Part shown: positions 60,639 to 64,000 of the stretch, in pieces
Position numbering within the stretch: position 1 is the stretch's first letter
Layout: the number at the start of each line of letters is the position of its first letter
DNA from: Chitinophaga agrisoli
Lineage (GTDB): Bacteria; Bacteroidota; Bacteroidia; Chitinophagales; Chitinophagaceae
Assembly: GCF_008386695.1 (NCBI RefSeq)
Contig: NZ_VUOC01000001.1
Location: 842,347-906,346, forward strand
Direction of reading: 5' to 3'
Length of the DNA stretch: 64,000 nt
Program-made: the position numbers and the translations under genes
The notes under the pieces: model-generated
Databases searched by the model: none
Seen by the model: the letters and a program-made list of their open reading frames with translations, nothing else
What the model was told of the DNA's origin: nothing

Positions 60639-60944
60639 ATGTTTGGAGACATCTTTGGTAAGCTGCAGGAAGCGCAGCAGAAAATGCAGGAAGGCAAGGA
60701 AAGGCTGAGCCATATTACTGTAGACGGCGAGGCCGGCGACGGCGCTGTAAAGGTGGTGGTAAGCGGGAACCGCGAGGTACAGCAGATCTCTGTAGCAGAT
60801 CGTTTATTAAGCCCTGAAAATAAAGAAGAACTGGAGGATCTGCTGATCACTGCCCTGAACCGGGCACTGAAAAATGCGGAGAATGCCTGGGAGGCGGAAA
60901 TGAAGGGCGTAGCCGGCGGCATGCTGGGTGGTTTGGGGATGTAA
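60639..60944 (+). CDS. ybaB: YbaB/EbfC family nucleoid-associated protein
   Basis: Small DNA-binding protein of 101 residues that forms a dimer with a forceps shape and binds the nucleoid. Shows the family's helix KLQEAQQKMQEGKERL, the strands ITVDGEAGDGAVKVVVSGNREVQQISVAD and the LEDLLITALNRALKNAENAWEAEM helix. Standard length. Not next to dnaX or recR here, unlike in many bacteria. Its promoter has a good -7 box. Confidence 0.9.
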   Translation: MFGDIFGKLQEAQQKMQEGKERLSHITVDGEAGDGAVKVVVSGNREVQQISVADRLLSPENKEELEDLLITALNRALKNAENAWEAEMKGVAGGMLGGLGM

Positions 60945-60963
60945 CAGGTAATCCGGGATATTA

Positions 60964-61722
60964 TCAGTAACCCGCTTCCGTGATCATTGTTTTGAGTTTA
61001 CGGGAATCTTCCAGCGCATGGCCAGCTACATCGTTGTTAAAGAAGATCCAGAGTTTATGCTTTTCCTTTAACCACTGCGCGCATTTACGGGCATAGGCCC
61101 GGAGCGAAACCGTGGCATACCCGGAGGCGTAGAGCTCCCGCGGGCCGTGGAAACGCAGGTAGACATGGTTGGCCGTTACTGCCTCTTTATAGGGGAAACG
61201 CTTGCCGGAGTGGGCAATCACGAGGCCGATGCCGTATTTTTCCATCAGGGCAAGGCTCTCCTTGCTGTACCAGCTTTTATCCCGTACTTCCATAGAGAAA
61301 TCATACTGTTTATAGGTAGTTGCCAACAGGCGGTAGAACTCCGCTGTAACGGAGGGGTTAAAGGTTGCATTGGCGGGCAACTGTACCAGTATAGGGCCTA
61401 AGCTTTCCTCTATCGTATCAAAAACGCCGAAGAACCGCTGCATACTTTCCGCCGGATCATGCAGTTTTTTAAAATGGGTGATGTAGCGGTTGAGCTTGGG
61501 GCAGAAAAGAAAGGAACGGGGCACCTGTTCTACCCAATGCTGCACGGTTTCTACCTTGGGTAAGTGGTAGAAGCTGGTATTGATCTCCGCACAGTCATAT
61601 TCCTGGCTGTAGAAAGCCAGATAATCCACCGGTTTCATCTTTTCCGGATAATACAAACCTTTCCAATGTTTATAACTCCAGCCGGACGTACCTATATGCC
61701 AGGCTGTATTCGCTTTTTTCAT
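60964..61722 (-). CDS. DUF72 domain-containing protein
   Basis: TIM-barrel protein of 252 residues of the DUF72 family. The hallmark motifs are all there: IGTSGWSYKHWKGLYYPE at the start, YLAFYSQEYDCAEINTSFYHLP, LVQLPANATF and the closing WIFFNNDVAGHALEDSRKL. The family is widespread with no established reaction; a nuclease or sugar-phosphate role has been suggested. Single gene convergent with ybaB. Confidence 0.9.
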   Translation of the reverse strand: MKKANTAWHIGTSGWSYKHWKGLYYPEKMKPVDYLAFYSQEYDCAEINTSFYHLPKVETVQHWVEQVPRSFLFCPKLNRYITHFKKLHDPAESMQRFFGVFDTIEESLGPILVQLPANATFNPSVTAEFYRLLATTYKQYDFSMEVRDKSWYSKESLALMEKYGIGLVIAHSGKRFPYKEAVTANHVYLRFHGPRELYASGYATVSLRAYARKCAQWLKEKHKLWIFFNNDVAGHALEDSRKLKTMITEAGY

Positions 61723-61936
61723 AGCAGCTTTTCCTTATTGCTTACAAGATTGATACCTGAGTTTTCCAAAACGGAAGGGCTCCCTGCAGGAATTGAAGGG
61801 TAAAGCAGGCCGGTGGGATAACCGGTTTTGGAGGCTTTTGCCCGGAATGGCCTATGATACTGGATCTAGGCAAAAACCGGCGGTTGGGCTTACCAGCTGG
61901 AACAGGTTTTGGCATATACCCGTAAACCGATATGTT

Positions 61937-62059
61937 ATGAAACCGGTCAACAAAAAACCAGATCCCAACTTAAACAGAAAAACCATGTATTACATACTGG
62001 CGGCTACAGTAGCCGTCAGTTTACTGGCCCAGTGCCTGGTAAAGTTCCTTGAACATTAA
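61937..62059 (+). CDS. 40-residue single-helix membrane protein
   Basis: A short frame for a 40-residue protein: a basic hydrophilic start (MKPVNKKPDPNLNRK) and one membrane helix (YYILAATVAVSLLAQCLVKFL). A longer frame reaches back to 61793, but its first 48 residues are compositionally odd. It is followed 13 bases later by the DUF7674-like gene on the same strand. Unknown function. Confidence 0.45.
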   Translation: MKPVNKKPDPNLNRKTMYYILAATVAVSLLAQCLVKFLEH

Positions 62060-62072
62060 AAGCGGATGTTTT

Positions 62073-62450
62073 ATGATCAATCAATATGAAGTACCTGCAT
62101 TAATAGAAGACGCCGTACCGGCGTTGCGGAAACCGTTGCACCAGTTCCCGGCTGTCTTTCACATATACGAAACCGTTGCCTGTCTTAGTCATTATACCTG
62201 CCAGCAGTTGCAGGAGCATCATTACAGCATGGCCGCCCCCTGTTTACGGGTGGCAGGCCGGCTGTATGAGCGTGGCAACCAGATCGTTAAGAATGCGATC
62301 GCCAATCATTTTTTACCCGCATTATGCCATATACCGGTCAATGATGCGATCACCCGTATAAAAATATATTCCCTGATACCCTCCTCCCTGTATGGCTTAT
62401 TTATACAGCAGCAGTTAGGAGATCATCCTTACCCTTTTAACGAACAATAG
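62073..62450 (+). CDS. DUF7674-like hypothetical protein
   Basis: A 125-residue cytosolic helical protein. The middle part, YETVACLSHYTCQQLQEHHY then CLRVAGRLYERGNQIVKNAIANHF, resembles the DUF7674 repeat-like domain of Bacteroidota, with the conserved LYxxGNxxVKNAI core. Function unknown. The Met at 62073 is preferred over 62049. It sits between a tiny membrane protein gene and the GNAT gene (seven bases after this stop), all on one strand. Confidence 0.6.
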   Translation: MINQYEVPALIEDAVPALRKPLHQFPAVFHIYETVACLSHYTCQQLQEHHYSMAAPCLRVAGRLYERGNQIVKNAIANHFLPALCHIPVNDAITRIKIYSLIPSSLYGLFIQQQLGDHPYPFNEQ

Positions 62451-62456
62451 CATAAC

Positions 62457-63002
62457 ATGGAAAGCTCAGATATCGTGGTCCGGTTGGCCCATGCGGCAGA
62501 TACGGATTTTGCGCTGCCTATAGCAGCAGAAATGGAAGCCAGCGCCAGGGCCCGTGGTACGGGTATTGCAAAGCGCAGTCCTGAAATGATCAAAGAAAAG
62601 ATACTGCAGGGCAAGGCCATCATCGCCTTTACCAAAGACGGGGTTTGGGCCGGCTTTTCCTACCTGCAAACTTGGGAACAGGAAAAATTTGTATCCAACA
62701 GCGGCCTTATTGTGGCCCCGGCTTTCCGTGGACTGGGCGTAGCGGCGGTCATTAAACAACGGCTGTTTGAGCTGTGCCGTATGCGCTACCCGGAGGCACG
62801 GATCTTTGGCATTACCACCGGTGGCGCCGTGATGAAGATAAATGCCCGCCTGGGCTTTGTACCGGTCACTTATGCAGATATTACGCAGGACCCTGCGTTT
62901 TGGGAAGGTTGTAAAAGCTGTGTAAACTATCCTATTCTTTCGGCCAAAGGGCTGAAACACTGTTTGTGCACAGCCATGCTTTTTGAGCCCAGCGCCCAGT
63001 AA
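62457..63002 (+). CDS. GNAT acyltransferase, arginine-pathway type (ArgA-like)
   Basis: Acetyl-CoA-type N-acyltransferase of 181 residues. Its GNAT core includes EASARARGTGIAKRSPEMIKEKI, VSNSGLIVAPAFRGLGVAAVIK (acyl-CoA loop) and ARIFGITTGGAVMKINARLGF. The tail FWEGCKSCVNYPILS...CLCTAML holds a Cys cluster also seen in the GNAT enzyme that heads arginine operons of Bacteroides, where it acylates glutamate. Here it is not followed by argG; the next gene is tRNA-Thr. Assignment of the substrate is by similarity and remains an inference. Confidence 0.75.
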   Translation: MESSDIVVRLAHAADTDFALPIAAEMEASARARGTGIAKRSPEMIKEKILQGKAIIAFTKDGVWAGFSYLQTWEQEKFVSNSGLIVAPAFRGLGVAAVIKQRLFELCRMRYPEARIFGITTGGAVMKINARLGFVPVTYADITQDPAFWEGCKSCVNYPILSAKGLKHCLCTAMLFEPSAQ

Positions 63003-63044
63003 CATATTTTTTACGACTGCTGCGTTTAATAACGTGGGTATTAT

Positions 63045-63052
63045 TACATTTG
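63045..63052 (+). promoter_or_regulatory. Bacteroidota -7 box of tRNA-Thr
   Basis: TACATTTG, exact match to TAnnTTTG, ten bases upstream of the first tRNA base. Confidence 0.6.
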
Positions 63053-63062
63053 TACCAGCCAG

Positions 63063-63135
63063 GCCAACCTAGCTCAGCTGGTAGAGCAACAGTTTCGTAA
63101 ATTGTAGGTCGTGGGTTCGAATCCCATGGTTGGCT
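63063..63135 (+). tRNA. tRNA-Thr (anticodon CGT)
   Basis: A full cloverleaf of 73 bases: acceptor stem GCCAACC/GGTTGGC (exact), D-arm GCTCAGCTGGTAGAGC, anticodon arm ACAGT-TTCGTAA-ATTGT with anticodon CGT at 63096-63098, T-arm with GTTCGAAT. Reads ACG (Thr) codons. The discriminator is T and no CCA is encoded. Confidence 0.93.
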
Positions 63136-63137
63136 CT

Positions 63138-63188
63138 AAATAAAAAAAGCACTTATAACGCGTATGCGGATAAGTGCTTTTTTTATTT
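63138..63188. terminator. Bidirectional terminator after tRNA-Thr
   Basis: Nearly perfect stem AAATAAAAAAAGCACTTAT (63138-63156) with ATAAGTGCTTTTTTTATTT (63170-63188); T-run on both reading directions. Ends the tRNA transcript and the convergent lipoprotein gene. Confidence 0.9.
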
Positions 63189-63200
63189 AAGGCTATGGGC

Positions 63201-63890
63201 CTATTGCTGTGCCAGATGCATGAAACGTTTTACCAGCAAGAGTGAATCGCTGCTCAGGGTATCGTTCTGTGGTTTGGAGAAGCCAATGAGATGGTAGCTA
63301 TCGCTTTGCTCTACGGTAGTATCGTTCTCGTTGTCTACGCTGTTATCATGGCTGAAGTGGATGCGTTGAAAGGTTTGCAGCTGCAGCTGCCGGTTGCGGA
63401 AAAGCCAGGCGGTCTTTGTCATAGCGTCTCCGGCATCGCCAAAATCCTCTGCCAGCTCCACATGGTCCGTGATCTTTTGCTGGCGTGGATCCAGTATAAA
63501 CAGCTGGATAGAGGAGGAGAGGTATTCTGAAGGCACGCGGGTAATGAGGCCTATTCGCCCGCTATCCATGCTGAACTTATAACAGGCAAAAAAGCCATCG
63601 TGCCGGGTGTGGGTTTCCCCGCCCACATCTTTCACCAGTAATTGTACGGCAGTACTATCCAGCAGGTGGCCATGGAACTGATAGGTAGTATCATCCGGCG
63701 TATCTGCCGGAAATACCGGGAGGGTGTCGAAGGAAACATCCCTGTACCGGGATAATAAGGGCTGGTAGGCATCTGTTACTGCCGCGCTATCGGCGGCGGC
63801 TATGTTACCGGTGTTGGCGGCATCCCCTGTTGGATGGCAGCTGAAGCCTAACAGGATGGCAGGGATAAGGAGGCAGGTGATTTTTCGCAT
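63201..63890 (-). CDS. Hypothetical lipoprotein
   Basis: A 229-residue lipoprotein with lipobox GFSC at residue 18 (LLGFSCHPTGD). The mature chain is polar with mixed strands; no known domain. Segments such as YQFHGHLLDSTAVQLLVKDVGGE and SMDSGRIGLITRVPSEYLSSSIQLFILDPRQQKI suggest a beta-propeller-like or single beta domain, but nothing specific is recognised. Single gene; its upstream region runs to the window edge. Confidence 0.65.
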   Translation of the reverse strand: MRKITCLLIPAILLGFSCHPTGDAANTGNIAAADSAAVTDAYQPLLSRYRDVSFDTLPVFPADTPDDTTYQFHGHLLDSTAVQLLVKDVGGETHTRHDGFFACYKFSMDSGRIGLITRVPSEYLSSSIQLFILDPRQQKITDHVELAEDFGDAGDAMTKTAWLFRNRQLQLQTFQRIHFSHDNSVDNENDTTVEQSDSYHLIGFSKPQNDTLSSDSLLLVKRFMHLAQQ

Positions 63891-64000
63891 AAGGTATGGA
63901 TATCATTTTAGCGTCGCAAAATACGGATATCGTTGTGTTTTTCATTGCCCTGTTGTTTGGCCCGTGGCGCAGGGTACATATTATCAATTTTGTCTCTATC

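Noticed and set aside
61793-61936. N-terminal extension of the 40-residue membrane protein
   Set aside because: Extra residues are Trp/Arg-rich without any fold, and a short protein from 61937 has a clean topology.
63896-64000. Open frame running off the right edge on the plus strand
   Set aside because: Only 35 codons are visible, it overlaps the upstream region of a lipoprotein gene and shows no motif.

Overview
The window looks like chromosomal DNA of a Bacteroidota bacterium, most likely a member of the Chitinophagaceae close to Chitinophaga. The basis is a SusC/SusD pair, several promoters of the Bacteroidota type (-7 box TAnnTTTG), DUF4836, DUF2891 and DUF3857 proteins, Tat-exported Gfo/Idh/MocA enzymes, a PaaC/PaaD pair, a fused E1 alpha/beta dehydrogenase and an arginine-type GNAT acyltransferase of the Bacteroides kind. 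No rRNA is present; one tRNA (Thr, anticodon CGT) lies near the right end. I see no prophage, insertion sequence or CRISPR array.

Layout. 0-1.7 kb: end of a phenylacetate operon (paaC partial, paaD) and nadD. 1.8-8.4 kb: small envelope and stress genes (AI-2E-type permease, a YtxH/holin-like/coiled trio, radical SAM protein, GH25 lysozyme, CAP lipoprotein, DUF2383 and CsbD-like proteins). 9.1-12.2 kb: a kdnA-kdsB-kdnB cassette for 8-amino-Kdo, an amino variant of the lipid A-core linking sugar. 12.3-18.7 kb: MFS exporter, Dps, NYN-LOTUS nuclease and macrodomain protein, a 46-residue membrane protein, fused 2-oxoacid dehydrogenase E1 and a holin-like protein. 18.7-30.4 kb: sugar-oxidation genes (TIM-barrel isomerase, SUMF1-like protein, two Tat Gfo/Idh/MocA oxidoreductases, a GMC dehydrogenase with its gluconate-2-dehydrogenase subunit-3 partner, gluconokinase), interrupted by dacB (PBP4) and a lipoprotein. 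30.5-32.8 kb: an AT-richer accessory island with an orphan HipB-like regulator, tandem and inverted repeats and an AbiEi/AbiEii toxin-antitoxin pair. 32.9-37.8 kb: mutL, msrB, a membrane LytTR regulator and small membrane proteins. 37.9-43.7 kb: a tripartite RND efflux operon. 43.9-48.9 kb: susD/susC. 49.3-64 kb: YciI, DUF4836, an ABC transporter pair, amidohydrolase, a transglutaminase-like DUF3857 protein, DUF2891, geranylgeranyl-reductase-like flavoprotein, ybaB, DUF72, GNAT and tRNA-Thr.

How the parts work together. The kdn cassette gives the outer-membrane sugar an amine. The GMC/subunit-3 pair and the Tat-exported Gfo/Idh/MocA proteins suggest oxidation of sugars outside the cytoplasm, with gluconokinase, divergent from the GMC operon, taking up one possible product. 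The susCD pair imports an unknown oligomer and has no degradative enzyme beside it.

Most striking unannotated signals: a multi-branched structured element at 55345-55484; three operator-like repeat arrays whose periods are multiples of 11 bp (30388-30442, 30914-30977, 49090-49132); a 14-bp inverted repeat in front of the orphan HipB gene; two dense patches of a TTAGC-type repeat; and a promoter placed so close to the MFS gene that its message is probably leaderless.
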